Assembly (NCBI GenBank): GCA_947095585.1 | Contig: OX352761.1 | Span: 106,792,390 to 106,856,389 of the forward strand | Reading direction: 5' to 3' | Length of the DNA: 64,000 nt | Source: Nephrocerus scutellatus | Taxonomy: Eukaryota > Arthropoda > Insecta > Diptera > Pipunculidae | In this document: in pieces, positions 1 through 12,395 of the stretch | Layout of the letters: every line of letters starts with the position of its first letter | Position numbering within the stretch: the first letter of the stretch is position 1 | Translations under genes and position numbers: made by a program | Notes under the pieces: model-generated | The model's database searches: none | Seen by the model: the letters and a program-made list of their open reading frames with translations, nothing else | Told to the model about the DNA's origin: nothing

Positions 1-102
1 TTTAACTCTTAAGTTTTTTTTGGTAAAAAAAAGTGAAATCAAAAAAAAAAACATCAACCACCAAAAGCAATTATTTTTTGTGTGACCTCATATTAATTGC
101 AG

Positions 103-238
103 CTAAATGATATTGAAATTCGGAAAGGCAAAAAGATTGGTGTTACGATATCATTTAACAATCACCGACTTTTTGTCGGCAATATACCTAAGAATAGAGA
201 TCACGAAGAATTAGTAGAGGAATTTACTAAACATGCAC
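103..238 (+). CDS. Syp: Syp coding exon: end of RRM1, start of RRM2
   Basis: The exon follows an acceptor (TTAATTGCAG) and is followed by the donor GTAAGTGG. Read from CTA at 103 it encodes LNDIEIRKGKKIGV, the last strand of RRM1, and then the inter-RRM linker and RLFVGNIPKNRD, which carries RNP2 of RRM2. It ends with one base (C) of a split Pro codon that is completed by the exon at 11258. The match to the hnRNP Q/R family is clear by residue pattern. The exon before it is off the left edge, so this is the first visible coding piece. Confidence 0.93.
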
Positions 239-663
239 GTAAGTGGTAACATCATCAAAAAAAAAAAAGAAACAAAAAAACAATCAAACAAAAGATATCC
301 CCATTTATCTCAATCACTCACTCACCCCCCATTTATCTCAATCACTCACTCACCCCCCGTCCCAAATTCTCGATTGGAGATTGGAAAATATATTAGAAAA
401 TAGTAAAAAAAGTGCATTGAACGCCACAATAAAATATGTATTAACATTTTGGTTGCGATTGTTGCATAATTATTGAAATTTTTTGTTCTCACAATCACAA
501 TTGGGTATTCGAGATAGTAATAATTAAAAAAAATAAAAGGTAAATGAATATTAATAAAAAATGAATAAAATAGAAACCTGCATCGAATTGGATTTTTATT
601 TTGCAATTTTCGCTTAAAATGCTTAATTTTTGAAATGATGTTTCGTGTACGTGAGTTGTGTCT

Positions 664-690
664 CTGTGTGTGTGTGTGTGTGTGTGTGTG
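664..690. repeat. GT dinucleotide microsatellite
   Basis: An uninterrupted run of alternating T and G lies in the first Syp intron. It produces spurious His/Thr open frames on the - strand. Confidence 0.9.
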
Positions 691-2604
691 GGGTGGGAGA
701 AGTAACCACAGCTCATCGACACGCACACACATAAATGTACTTACAAACAGTCAATGCAATGCAATACTTTTGGCCAATTGCAAATGGAATTAGTATTTAA
801 TGTGGAATTTCAATTTTAATTGAATTTCGCTTCAAATATTAATTGCTCGACTGGTAACTTAATCATTTTTATAAAAATGAAATTTTATATCATTCTCAAA
901 ATACATATAATGTAGTATTGTTATATATAACCTCTAAACTCCTCCTCATTATTTACAATTTAAATGTATTTTGTTAAAAATGAAACAACAAAAAATTCAA
1001 AATCAAAAATCATTTTAAAAAATATCCCCTGTAGCTTAACAATTTTCTTTCAAAAACATTGCCAATTCGCTCTCAATTCAATGAAATGTAAAAACAAACA
1101 AAAATATCCACAAAAAATCACAATTTTATTTGAAAGAATATCGTAAACAAAGAAAATAAATGGAAATTTTTTTATTCAAATTTTAACCAAAAAAAACATC
1201 CCCAAAAGTAGGTATTATATAAAACACAATATTACAATATTATTGAATAATAAACAAAATTCGAGCTTTTTTTTTATAAATGTCAAAAATCAATCAAAAG
1301 TAGTGGCTATCTCAGTGTTGTTGTTGCGTTGTTGTTCCTTTTTGTTTTTCCCTCTTCTGTGGTAGCACACAAATGTATAGATGTGTCCAAATCAAAACCA
1401 AAATTATTGGGACAGTGAAACCTCATTGGAGTTTTATTGTTTCAGCTTTCTAATGTTGAAATTTTTTTATTTGTAAAAATCGGAGGAATTAAACATTGTC
1501 AAGTCAACAAGTTATTCTGCTTATGTGCAAGACCGATAGCGCACCACGGAGATTAAAACAAATTCTAAAATTTTTAGTCACAGAAAAAGCAGAGAAGTTT
1601 CATTAATGGGCCACTCCACCTGTCACCATGATATGCAACACAAAAATTTTAATTCATTTTGTTAGCGGAGACACAAAATATTAATGGTAGAACTCGTTTT
1701 TATACTGGCTGTGTTCGTCAATTGGCTGTGGTTTGGGTGGGGAAATTTAAACAAGTTAAATTTAGCACTCAAACCAAACATAGGAAATGAGTGCTTTTGA
1801 TGATGTAGCCGAATTCGCGTGAATAAAATTTGCTCCCACCCAAACCGCATCCTTATAAGTGCAATCTACAATTAGGTACTTGTGTAAACATGATAAATGG
1901 GGACCGAAAGTTTTAGTTTTTAATTAAAATTAAATTAAATTAAAATACAACTGCAAACAAACAAGAGAAAGTGCATTAAATACTTGTTTTTAAAGGAAAA
2001 TATGACTACAAGAGCAAGTGCTCAATAGAACACAAAAACTCTTAACAAACTTGTCTTCGTCTTGAATTACAGATTTTAATATCTTAAAAAATGGTAATGG
2101 TAACAGATGGAGTGTCCTGATCCACTTAAATAAATCCCGCGCTCCTTTATCACTACCTTACACACATACACACATTAACAATGTTATTAAAATTTTAAAA
2201 TTTCTGTATTTGAAATAAATACAAAATCAGTAATAATTCTTTTGTGCTGCTTCTAAAGATGGGCACATCTAGACATCTAGACATTTATAGTTGCGCAGCA
2301 TTCATCTTATCGTTTATTAGTGCAGCAGTTTGTTCAAAAACCTTGGCTTAAACTTAAAATGCAGACCAGCTATTTTGCTTTTTTTCAAGATAATGGGAAC
2401 TAACTAACTACGACCCAAACACAATATAGTTAACATTTCTTCTTACGAAATTCGAATAAAATTTTGAAACTCCAAATTAAACAAAGTTCAATATTTATTT
2501 TTATATTTTTTAAGTGTTAGACACACACATTTTTATCGACTCAAAAAAGTTGGCCAATACAAATAACTGACATTCACCACTGAGTGACGTGACCTTTGTT
2601 TTTA

Positions 2605-3679
2605 ATCATCATCATCATAATATTTGGCTCTACAACCGGTTTTCGGTCCTGCCCATGGTCAACCTACATAGTCGTGTCAGTTTATTTGGGATGCCGAATT
2701 CTCTCATGGCTTTATAAAGTTCTACTTTGGCTATGCTATCATAGGCGGCTTTAAAGTCTATAAAAATATGGTGTAGTGAGTTTTGAAACTCTAGACATTT
2801 TTCTCTCACCTTCCTAAGGGTGTAAATCTGATCAGTTGTTGATATGCCTGGGATGAAGCCACACTGGTGTGGACAAACGATTACTTCATCGTATTTGGCT
2901 ATCCTGTTTTGAAGGATAGAGGAGAAATTGCTGCATGCTGCAGATAATTGCTGCATGTTGTGATATCTCCTTTCTTATGTATGAGGCACAGGATGCCTCT
3001 TCGCCAGACTTCTTGCACCGCTTGTTCCTCCTATACTTGCATTATTATTTCATGAATTGCTTGGTGTATTGTGCGGCCTCCTATTTTAATCAGTTCCGCT
3101 GGATTCCAATCTGATCCCGGGGCATTATTATTTTTGTGCCGATTTATCGCTTTGCTAACTTCTTCTATGCTTGGTGGCGTCAGCATAGTATGGTCTTCGA
3201 TTCCTCAGTTAGCTGGCCATTTAGCAACTCATGAAAGTGCTTTTCCCATCGCTTTAAGGGGCCTTTGAGATCGGCGATCAGATTGCCCTCCTTGTTTTTG
3301 CAGTATGTGCAACGCGGTGTAAAATGCGTCATACCGCGGACTCTTTGGTAGAACTTACGCGCTTGGTGCGGTACTTGCTCTCTGTACTCTTCTACATCAC
3401 GAATGAGATTCTTCTCCCAGGCTGCTTTCTTTCGCTGGTAAACTGTTTTTTCATATCTTCTGAGCTCTTTATACCATCTTCGCGTGCCCGGGTTCTATGA
3501 GATTGTTGCATTGCTCGGTACGCAACAATCTTACGTTCAGTACCTAGCTTACATTCGCCATCGAACCAGTCGCTCCGATCTCTACGACTTCTGCCTAAGA
3601 TGGAGTCGTTGCGAAGGGCAGCCGTGTTGACTCGAATCTGATTCGCGGATGCAGTCTTTCGTGATGATGCAATCCGCGC
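2605..3679 (-). mobile_element. RTE-like non-LTR retrotransposon, copy A, truncated
   Basis: On the - strand this holds the linker after the endonuclease, then reverse-transcriptase fingers and motif A (IFIDFKAAYDS, with the catalytic Asp). It then ends with the tail shared by other copies in the window: a block reading GTTGTAGAGCCAAAT followed by a short ATG-type repeat. The endonuclease domain and the catalytic DD motif are missing, and the frame is broken several times. Related copies are at 31704, 49468, 58332 and 62570. A microsatellite-like 3' end is typical of the RTE clade; the clade is inferred from this and from protein resemblance to CFDP2-type sequences. Confidence 0.8.
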
Positions 3680-4679
3680 AATTCGGCGGATATGCGAAGC
3701 TCTGCTACTAATAATAATACTATCCTTCATTAGGGAGGTAGTAAGTCTCATAGATTAGTTATACTCTATGATACAATAGATCTTTTTAAGTCGCAGTATC
3801 AGCCACTTGGGCTAGGGTACATGTCAAGAGAAAGATACTATCTGGTCCAACTATTTTGCGGCGATAAACTAGCGATCAAACTTTTTTGCAATATAATAAA
3901 ATGGGTTTGCATTTACAATTTGTGACAAAGACATAACTCATTTTAACTTATCAATGGCTTTATTCACATGTTCATGAATTATACTAAGAAAAAAAAATCA
4001 ATTTTTTTTTATTAGTTCTCTGCCTAATAACCACGAATCGAATTGGAAAATGTTTGCGATGAAAAATACAATACTGTGCCAACTATTTTGCGTTTGGGAT
4101 CGTATTTCTGATATAAAGAAAGTCAAGCAAATCAAGCAAGTCAAAAAATAAATTGCTCTGCAAATTTCTCTTGCTGAGAAAAAATTAATTACAAAAGAAT
4201 AGGAAATGATATTTTAAGCATTCCTCTTTGCCTTCCCACTCCCTTTCCATTCATCATCACTATATTTGTTTTTAAAACTGTCGCCTAGTGATGTCCTCCC
4301 ACTTTTTGCTTTTACAGCAAATCTCTTGGTCATTTTCGTGCTGATGGAAATTCACATTTGCGTTGCCCCAGGCACAATTAACCACTTGTTAGCAGAAGAT
4401 ACAGAAAACGCAAACTTTATATTTTAAAGGAAAATATAACAACATATAAGCAAAAGCAAGTGCTGTAGATTATCATTTTTGTCAGTCTATCGGAACACAG
4501 CAAATAGTTATGTTTCAGTCAGTTTCTCTGTTTCATTACATATTATGAGATTACTTTCAGTTTTTCATTCTCATTTTGTGACATATAATGTGCGCTTTCA
4601 TAATTGTTAATAACATTCTAATCTCAAAATCGATAATTAGTAACTCAAATATGTACAAGGTGGGGCAAAAGTTATGCCA

Positions 4680-5215
4680 TAATTTGAATTAGCTGCCATT
4701 TTCACTTTGATGGGATGCAATGGCTCTTCGTGCATTTCATGTTGATACTTCATGCACCAGAAACGCAAATTTGTTTATTCACATAACCAGTCAAATAGGC
4801 TTCGTCGCTCATTATGATTTTTTATACGAAATCATCCCCTTCTTGCACCAGGTTTAACAGAACATGGGACCATGGGAGTAAGTTAACCTCACTTGACGGT
4901 CAGCAGACAGCAATTGGTAGGGGAACATCTCAGCTCTTTCACCAAAATTCGCTGCAACGAACGTCTGCTGATGTCAAATTGTGTGCATCGTTGTCTTGTC
5001 GATGTTTGTGGACTGTCTCGGACGTCTTAGGCCACAGCAGCGATATTCTCTATCGAACAAGCAATGCGGAGCCGGCCAATTCTTGCGACATATCTAGCAG
5101 ACCCAGTTTGCACGAGACGCTCGGCCAAACGCTTCATTGTTCACGCACAACGGTCAGGACGACGAGGAAAACGACGACGAAATGCACGCTACGTTAAAGC
5201 AACAGACCGGAAATC
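4680..5215 (-). pseudogene. Decayed Tc1/mariner transposase
   Basis: On the - strand, near 4815, the translation shows a fragment with the residues MSDEA, then TGYVNKQ, with KSHCIPSK further on. These match the region of the first catalytic Asp in Tc1/mariner transposases of the kind that read SDEAHF...NGYVNKQNC. Upstream residues (near 5180-4830) are recognisable only in pieces and are broken by stops and shifts. The second and third catalytic Asp regions are not visible. It cannot encode an active enzyme. Confidence 0.6.
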
Positions 5216-5904
5216 GGTCAAATAAGCAGTAACAATGGCCGTGGTTTTTTTATGTCAGAGAAATCCGAGTTCCGAGATATCCGATAATTTTTTTTCTCTG
5301 AGCAGATCTGTCAGATCAAAAATATTATCTGCTGTGCTACTATGCTCCATAGTAGTCGAAATGTCCCATGTTTAAAGAAGCTAACAACTACAGCTGTCAA
5401 AAATGTCGGAGCGTAAAAAAACCCCTCAGAGAAAAAATATTTCTCGGAGAATGGAAAAAAAACTCAAACAAGAATTCTGACAGTTAAATTATTTCTCCTA
5501 TTACTCCGAAAGAAAAAATAACACAGCCAATAGCCGTGTTCGAGATAGCTGAGGGCTTTCTCCTCAGTGAAGAGGATTGCATTCAGTTGAACAACATTCA
5601 CCGGTATCTATCAGCTCAGCAATAAAAACTTTTAAAAGTCAATTGACTATGTGAACAGAGAACGCGAATCCAAAGTAATTTTGTCTCAGAGAATTGGAGT
5701 TAATTCTCCAATTCCTCAGCAAGAAATCGTGTTCGAGTTACTGAGGACACGGAGTATTCGGAGCCCTCCTCATCTTGAACGCGCCTAGTAATTCCGCGTT
5801 CTTCATGTGTGTATTGCTGTCAACTAGTTCCTCTATCTATTTGTCTAAAACATAAAAGCACAATGACATTTGACGACATTTGCAAAAATGGCACATTCAC
5901 ATTA

Positions 5905-6004
5905 GGTCTGTTCCCGTACTTTTTGTAGTAAAAATTAGCAAAATAGAAATCTGACATAAAATTTCTCAAAGGAAGCAAGCGCACAAAAAAGTACGGGAAA
6001 GACC
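5905..6004. mobile_element. Small palindromic (MITE-like) element, 100 bp
   Basis: Both ends read GGTCT followed by TTCCCGTACTTTTT in inverted orientation, with one mismatch or gap near the start. There is no coding capacity. A similar motif recurs near 6250-6400, so this may be one arm of a larger degraded inverted repeat. Confidence 0.5.
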
Positions 6005-7689
6005 ATAGTTGGCTTGGTAGACACTGTCAAAATCCATTACGAAAAAGTGCAAAAATTAATTAAATAATTTCTCAAAAGTACACTCGATTTTTTTGCTTAT
6101 GTTACAATTTCAAAATAAAAATATTTGTTATCATTCTTATCGTCATAGTGGCATATTTGTGCGACCATTTCGACGCAAATTCACATATAAGCCCATAAGT
6201 TCGTTGTCAATAAATTCGTTTTCGACAGAATGTTCACATGTTACACACAGAAATTTTTGTAGTAAAAATCGGCAAAATTCGCTTGGAGGAGAAATGAAAA
6301 TCTCTCTCTTTCCGCTCTCTTTTACATCATTTTCGAGTTATGGGAATGCTTTTGAGTAAAAAGTGGTAAAAATAAGCAATAATTATTACAGAGAACGGAC
6401 CTATTATGACACTCCTTTTTCCCCACCTTGTTCATAGCAGCACACTCTCAAACTGTTAAGAAATGCGTTTTTCCTTTCCAGTCAAATTCACAATAACACA
6501 AAATGAAACTCTTCATCTCAAAATGATTTCCCCACATCCACACATATGTGATAAATATTTGTAAATTGGCAAAACAATTGCGCAACTGTGAATTGTATGT
6601 CCGATCTGTGCCGCTTAACTTGCATTATGAGTTACAATTGGAATTTTTAATAGAATTTTTATTTTTTTTTACTGCATGATAAAAAGATCAACAGTTATTT
6701 AAATAAAAAATAAACCATAATTTAAGAAAATTTTCTCTGTCGTCTTGTGTTATTGATAATTTTGTAAAATTTATCGCTCTCTGTTCAAACAAATTGAAAA
6801 TTTCCATTTTGACAGCTACTGGACTCGAATGAAAAACTATATTCAGTTTAATATAAGTTGATCTGTAAAAAATAAAAATACAATTGTCTAGCTACAGAGC
6901 ATAACAGTATTATGTGAAAAATCTTTTTTTTTAAAACGTTAAAAAAATATCCACCATAGAATAACACTCATACTAATAGCTTATAAAAACCCTAATAAAC
7001 AACCTTCACTTTTTCTCTTTCTCCCAAATCAAATTAAATCAAAATTTTTATGTCATTTGCGTGTCTTCGCGCTTCTCTACTTCAAAAATCCAAAAAACAA
7101 AATTTTGTTACATCAAATTATGTACGAAAATATAAATAATTCAGTAATCAAAATTATCAAATTGTAATAAAATGGTAATGACTGGAGAACTCCTATATAC
7201 TACATAAACATATAAATAATATAAATATACAATAAATATTTTGAATATAAACAAACTTCCATTATTTTTTTCTTCTTACAAATAATAAAAATCAAGATGA
7301 ATTTTATTTGAGCAAATAAAAGATCCAAACCAAACATGTAGATATTAATACTACGACTACTGCAGAAACAAAAATAAATTAATAATTGCTGTTAAATACT
7401 CTCTATCTCTTTCTCTTTATATCTCTCTGTCTCTTTATGTACCTCATAAGTCTTAAAATTTTAAAGGCAATTTTTTTCTTCAGTTGAGATTTATTTATAT
7501 TTTATTATGAAAACTATTTAATTGTTTATCAAAAAATTAATTCGAGTTTACTCGTTGACACTAGAATGCTCGACATTGGCAAATCCTTTTAAATCGTTAT
7601 ACGAATGTATTTTGAGATCCCATAATAAATAAAAAAGCCTAACGCTATCGACTGTCATTATAACAATATTATTAATTTTTGTCCTCCTG

Positions 7690-9172
7690 CAAAATGCTCT
7701 CAACAAGCTTACTTGCTAGGCAGATCGCTTTGGCTTAGGGATAAATCCTCACAAAAGTGAGCTTGTTCTATTCACCAGGAAATATAAAGTTCCACTTATT
7801 AACCTTCCTTCTATAAAAGGTTAAAGCTTAACATTCTCTGATAAAGCCAAGTATTTAGGTCTTATTTTGGACAGAAACTTAACATAACTTAACACAGTTG
7901 CACTCTTATCATACATAAAAGCCATTGGTATCAGATGGGGTTTTCAACCCCAAATAAGTCATTGGCTATATACAGCGGTAGTAAGACCCACTCTTCTATA
8001 TACAGCGGTAGTAAGACCCACTCTTCTATGTACGGTGTGACTGTATATGGTGGACTACCTTAAATAACAAAGTAAACCTTGACAAATTAAGCAAAGTCCA
8101 AAGATCATCTAGTCTATGTATGAGCGGAGCACTTCGTATACAACCCCATGCGCCGCATTGGACATTCTTACACCACTCGACATTTACAGCAGGCAAGTAA
8201 CTGCTAGTTCGGCTATTCGCCTCAATGCTATCTCACAGTGGACTAGAAATGAAATCGGTCACTCCTCTATCCTGAATTAAGTCAGGATCCCAGACAACAT
8301 AGACTACACCATTTCGCAACTCTATTTCATAAAAAACTTCCAGGTCACCTTCCCCTCCAGATCATTCTTACTTGGAAGATGAACACATTCATTTTTACAC
8401 AGATGGAGTCGGCGGAGTTGTTTTCTCAAAAAGCTTAATCTAAGCCTCTCTTTCCGTCTTCTTAACCACTGTAATGTTTTCCAGGCTGAAATTATGGCGA
8501 TCAGTGAAAGCTTGTCTTGGCTGAAGAGATAGGATAGCCAAGCTGCATTAAAATCCCTGGAATCAGTCTCTACAAATTCAATTCTAGCCCTTAACTGCCG
8601 ATCATCTCTGGTGGAGACATTACGGGTAACTGTATGCCTGACGAACCCGCCAAGCAAGGAACTACACCTCCCCTTTTTACCTGAATATGGTTCCATAGGC
8701 ATACCAATCGCTATATACAAACTCTTGTTAAAGCGGAATGCTAATGTAAAAACTAACTGTAGGTAGGTGGTCAAACGGTACAACTGGCATACTGAAAAAA
8801 AAAGATCCAACAACTGGATCCGAAACGCTCCAAGTGTTTGATCTTTCAAAAAATATGGCATATCGGTGCTGTTATAGGTGTCATCATGGGACACTGTCTC
8901 ATAGGCAGGTATACAGCATGGAGTCTTCTCGAATGAAGCGGCATGGTGCTTCTCCAGCCCTTTTCCAAAAACGTAAGCTCCTTCTACAATGACACTAATG
9001 ATCTCATCAACCATTGACATTGCTAGTCTCATACGCTTCATACGAAGCTCTAATTGGTTCATCGAGTTGGTGGAGGGAATTTATCGTGATCCGTGTGGTA
9101 TCACAATGGACCGTTACTGGTCTAAGTATGTTGGTTTCACTGACAGCCACCTTAACCTAACCTAACCTAACC
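7690..9172 (+). mobile_element. Non-LTR retrotransposon relic with RNase H (I/LOA/R1 group)
   Basis: In the + direction the translation shows RT thumb residues (HKSELVLFTRKYKVPL, then KAKYLGLILDR), a TAVVRPTLLY-like block, and RNase H remnants: FYTDGVGGVVF near 8395 and VFQAEIMAI near 8480, which carries the acidic residue. Near 8890 GHCLIGRYTA resembles the C-terminal Cys/His region. The element ends at 9155-9172 in repeated TAACC units, a plausible 3' tail. Many stops and frameshifts are present. The apparent 246-residue - strand frame at 8322-9062 is only the shadow of this relic. Confidence 0.7.
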
Positions 9173-9329
9173 CAAAAGCAGCAAAATTTTTTGGTCATTC
9201 GAAAAGAATTAAAAATAGTGCCTCGTCGTCAATTCCAACGCTTATTCACAACGATATTCCAGCTGTCAGCTCTAGGAACGAGGCCAATCTACTTGCTACA
9301 CATTTTACACATTGCTTCCACCTATACTT

Positions 9330-10345
9330 CGAACACTCTTTGGGACAAATTTACATTCGTACTCGTAAAGTTCCATAGAGCTTTAAGTGATTAAAAGCTA
9401 TCTTTTAAACCGTTCAATCCAAGTGTTGTGTTGGACGGATATTCACCGCATTAATGTGGGTGTCCCTCAGGGCTGAGTTTTGTCTCCGCTACTTTTTCTT
9501 ATTTTATTTAACGTTCTTCTGTCTAACTTCTGTCTAGCTAATACAATATGTTCGCAGGTTCTCTCTTCTCTTTTCTCTTCGGATGTGGAACTAGAACAAC
9601 AGCTTATGTTAAGCTCATTAAATTATGTCTCTGGCAGCATAGAAAAGTGGGAGACCACAATAAAGTCGAATTTTAAGCTTCCTGTCTTCTTTCGTTGAAG
9701 CGAAATAGTAATATCCAGCCATTATCCATTAAAGGCACTGATAACTAGCTGAAACTAAAAATTCTTGGTATGTGCGTCAACGGCAAGTTTCGTTGGAATG
9801 ACCACATATTCAACGTCACAAAAAATGCTGCAAAGTTTGCCTTTGCTTCCTAACACTTCACTTCCTCTGATCTGGCTACAATGATTCATTCGCCCAAAAC
9901 TTGAGTATAACTGTTTATCATGTGTAGTAAGGTGCACCTAAAACCTCCTTCCATCTGCTTCATCGTGCGATAAAACTTAGAAGTGAAAAACATTTTGAAA
10001 GAACAATTGATTCGCTTGAACATCGCATCAATGTCTTTTGTTTTTCACTTTTTTACCGGTTTTCCGTCAAAATTGTTCAAGAGAAATAGCAAGTTGCATT
10101 TCGCCACTCCATGAATTCAATTGCAATACTCTTGGCGGGTTGAATGCTTGCTCATCAGTTTACCCTTAAGTCTATATTCCGACGTACTGTTAAAGACTCT
10201 TTCTTAAGTCGTGTAACACGTATGTGGAATGCCTTACCAAGCTCTGTATTCCTGTACCACTATGATCCACAGGCATTCAAAATGCATGCACATCGACAGC
10301 TCCTTTTTCTTACCTTGATACCTTAGTGCCCCGCACCCGCAATGG
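9330..10345 (+). mobile_element. Jockey-like non-LTR relic (RT C-terminal half)
   Basis: The translation shows RT motif B (VGVPQG, then a stop, then VLSPLLFLILFNV) at about 9455-9520. It continues with VELEQQLMLSSLN near 9578, a KYLG-like segment, and the usual end of such elements near 10216 (RMWNALPSSVF). Frames shift several times and there are many stops. It is the same family as the - strand element at 62400-64000, which shares the residues VELEQQ and the WNDHIF block. Confidence 0.7.
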
Positions 10346-11257
10346 TTTATACCCCTTAAAGAAAAAAAAACCACCAGTTACTTTCTTAAGCATATATGTA
10401 AGGCTTAAGCAAGTTTTTCTGCGGTTGCTGAACTGCTGACGTGTTGCAATGTAAAATAAAAACTCTAAAAGTCTGTGTAATGAATGTGTTGTCCGAATTA
10501 TTGCGCTTTGTGTTTGATAAATGAATAAAAGTCTTAAAACACCAACAAGTGAACGTTTTTTTCCGGACTCCATCGGGCATTCTAGTGTTAATGAAACTAA
10601 AGAAAAACACAAACAATCAATTGTTCTTATTACATGCATACATCGACATAGAATAACATTTCGTTTTATAATCCAATATGAATGTTATATATAGGTACTG
10701 AATATTAAATTTAACAACAAAATGATAATTGAAAAATACATAATTATAAAATCATAAATTTATAAGTCAGTTTCCTGGAAATCTGCATTGATTCGAGATG
10801 GGAATGTATACAAATTTAAAATTTTTGATCTAATTTTTATTCATAGTTATTTCATGGAATGGAAAAGCGTTTTGGCATTGGATATTTGAGGGACTAAAAT
10901 TGTTAAGAAAAAAAAAAACAAAAAAAACAAATATATGAATATTGTTTGAATTTTCATTATTTTAAAAGTTCAAAATTTAAAATTCTGAAATTTCGACTGA
11001 TACGAGTCTAACCAGAAGTTATATTTTGTTGGTTAATTTAAACAAAAAATACATTTTCATGTAAATACGAATTATTTGTTGAATTAAAATCAGTGAATTC
11101 CATATCAATAATCCTATTATTATTAATTTTATTTTTGTTACTAAATTTGTTTTTACTTCCACCTAAAACACCAATACGCTCAATTGAACTCCTCATCAAA
11201 CATCATAATCAACAATAACAACCAACATCAACAACAACAACAACAACCACAACACAG

Positions 11258-11391
11258 CCGGTCTCCTTGAAGTTATAATCTATAGCTCTCCGGACGATAA
11301 GAAAAAGAATCGAGGATTCTGTTTTCTCGAATATGAATCACACAAAGCCGCTTCATTAGCTAAGCGAAGGCTTGGAACTGGTAGGATTAAG
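11258..11391 (+). CDS. Syp: Syp coding exon: core of RRM2
   Basis: The exon starts after CAACACAG and ends before GTAATG. Its first two bases complete the Pro codon, giving [18 protein letters not shown], then RNP1 of RRM2 (NRGFCFLEY) and AAKRRL-like helix 2 residues ([13 protein letters not shown]). The end is in phase 0. The aromatic residues of RNP1 that stack on RNA bases are retained. Confidence 0.95.
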
Positions 11392-11462
11392 GTAATGGGG
11401 CTTACATATTTATTTAAAAAGCAATGTGACGATTTTGTTTTGTGTTTTGTTTTGATTTGCAG

Positions 11463-11591
11463 GTTTGGGGATGTGATATTATAGTCGATTGGGCAGATCC
11501 ACAGGAGGAGCCGGATGAACAAACCATGTCAAAAGTTAAAGTCCTGTACGTAAGGAATTTGACACAGGATGTGAGTGAGGAAAAATTAAAG
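11463..11591 (+). CDS. Syp: Syp coding exon: end of RRM2, linker, start of RRM3
   Basis: Acceptor TTTGCAG, donor GTAAAG, 43 codons in phase. It encodes [19 protein letters not shown], the strand and acidic linker that close RRM2 in this family, then [20 protein letters not shown] with RNP2 of RRM3 (LYVRNL). Confidence 0.95.
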
Positions 11592-11684
11592 GTAAAGGTG
11601 CACGCACGCACACACCAATGGAATTTGCATTTATTAATCGTTCTTGTCTACTAAACAACTACTCTGCTCCTTTTCTATACACAG

Positions 11685-11825
11685 GAACAATTTGAGCAAT
11701 ATGGAAAAGTTGAACGTGTTAAAAAAATAAAAGACTACGCTTTTGTACACTTTGAGGATCGTGATAATGCTGTCATCGCAATGCGCGGCTTAAACGGCAA
11801 AGAAGTTGGCATGTCCAATATTGAA
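11685..11825 (+). CDS. Syp: Syp coding exon: core of RRM3
   Basis: Acceptor TACACAG, donor GTATGTG, 47 codons in phase. It encodes [18 protein letters not shown], then RNP1 (KDYAFVHF), then [11 protein letters not shown], the second helix and loop of RRM3. The spacing RNP2 to RNP1 across the junction with the previous exon is normal for an RRM. Confidence 0.95.
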
Positions 11826-11914
11826 GTATGTGTGCATTATCATATGCATTTTTATTATAAGATTGGCGGGATTATTTAAAAAAAAAAAAACATTCGTCTT
11901 TACACATTTCACAG

Positions 11915-12021
11915 GTTTCTCTCGCCAAACCGCCTTCGGATAAAAAGAAGAAAGAAGAAATTCTGAGAGCCAGGGAACGCCGGATGATGCAAATGATGCA
12001 GGGGCGTCCTGGAATTGTTGG
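11915..12021 (+). CDS. Syp: Syp coding exon: end of RRM3 and basic linker
   Basis: Acceptor TTTCACAG, donor GTAAGT. It encodes VSLAKPPSDKKKKEEI, the last strand of RRM3 with a Lys cluster, then RARERRMMQMMQGRPGIVG, a charged helix rich in Arg and Met. It ends with two bases of a Gly codon completed at 15532. A downstream poly-A tract just before the exon (11877-11890) is intronic. Confidence 0.95.
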
Positions 12022-12395
12022 GTAAGTTTGGGTAGTGGACAAGTGTACCGCCACTATTATTTTACTATATAGAAAAATGTATGTCCACATAGTTGCTCCT
12101 TGCAAGCACTTTTTATCAATCAATGCTGCTTGTTAAATAAATGAAACTGTTAAAACACTCTTGTTAGGTAAACTTTAAATGTAATGTAATTCCTGATTTC
12201 GACAGCAACAGACCTTATGATTGTAGTCTTCCGTTGTATTCATTTGTACGTATCTCTTCTGACATTTTTAAATATGTTAATGGTTAGGAAAGTACGACAT
12301 TTGATTGGAGTTTACTCCTTGAGAATCAATTTTCATATATAGAAAAAATTACACAAAACATTTTATAGGGAGAGAAATCGAGTGGTTACTTGTTA

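Larger units (their letters stand above)
4655..6431. mobile_element. Tc1/mariner-type element with imperfect terminal inverted repeats
   Basis: The ends at 4655-4682 and 6404-6431 form an imperfect inverted repeat of about 28 bp, both starting ACAAGGTGGGG. Between them lie a decayed transposase on the - strand (4680-5215) and a block rich in CTCAGAGAA-like motifs (5260-5800). A smaller palindromic element sits at 5905-6004. The interior is probably composite, because later insertions seem to have landed inside it. Confidence 0.55.
239..11257 (+). other. Syp: Syp intron, about 11 kb, repeat-rich
   Basis: The intron runs from GTAAGT at 239 to CACAG at 11257. Parts not listed separately (239-2604, 3680-4654, 6432-7689, 10341-11257) are AT-rich DNA with homopolymer runs and no coding exon that I can support. 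A GT microsatellite lies at 664-690. Near 1728-1850 a G-rich block and its approximate inverse (GGTTTGGGTGGG and its complement) suggest a small degraded palindromic element. The intron also holds an RTE-like copy, a Tc1/mariner relic and two non-LTR relics. Confidence 0.85.

Noticed and set aside
346..732. 128-residue - strand frame and its overlapping partner
   Set aside because: Built on the GT microsatellite and AT-rich intron sequence; no motif.
8322..9062. 246-residue - strand frame
   Set aside because: It is antisense to a recognisable RNase H-bearing non-LTR relic on the + strand; no motif of its own.
9149..9172. TAACC repeats as an insect telomere-like sequence
   Set aside because: The run is short and directly follows a non-LTR relic, so it is better explained as that element's 3' tail; flies lack TTAGG-type telomere repeats.
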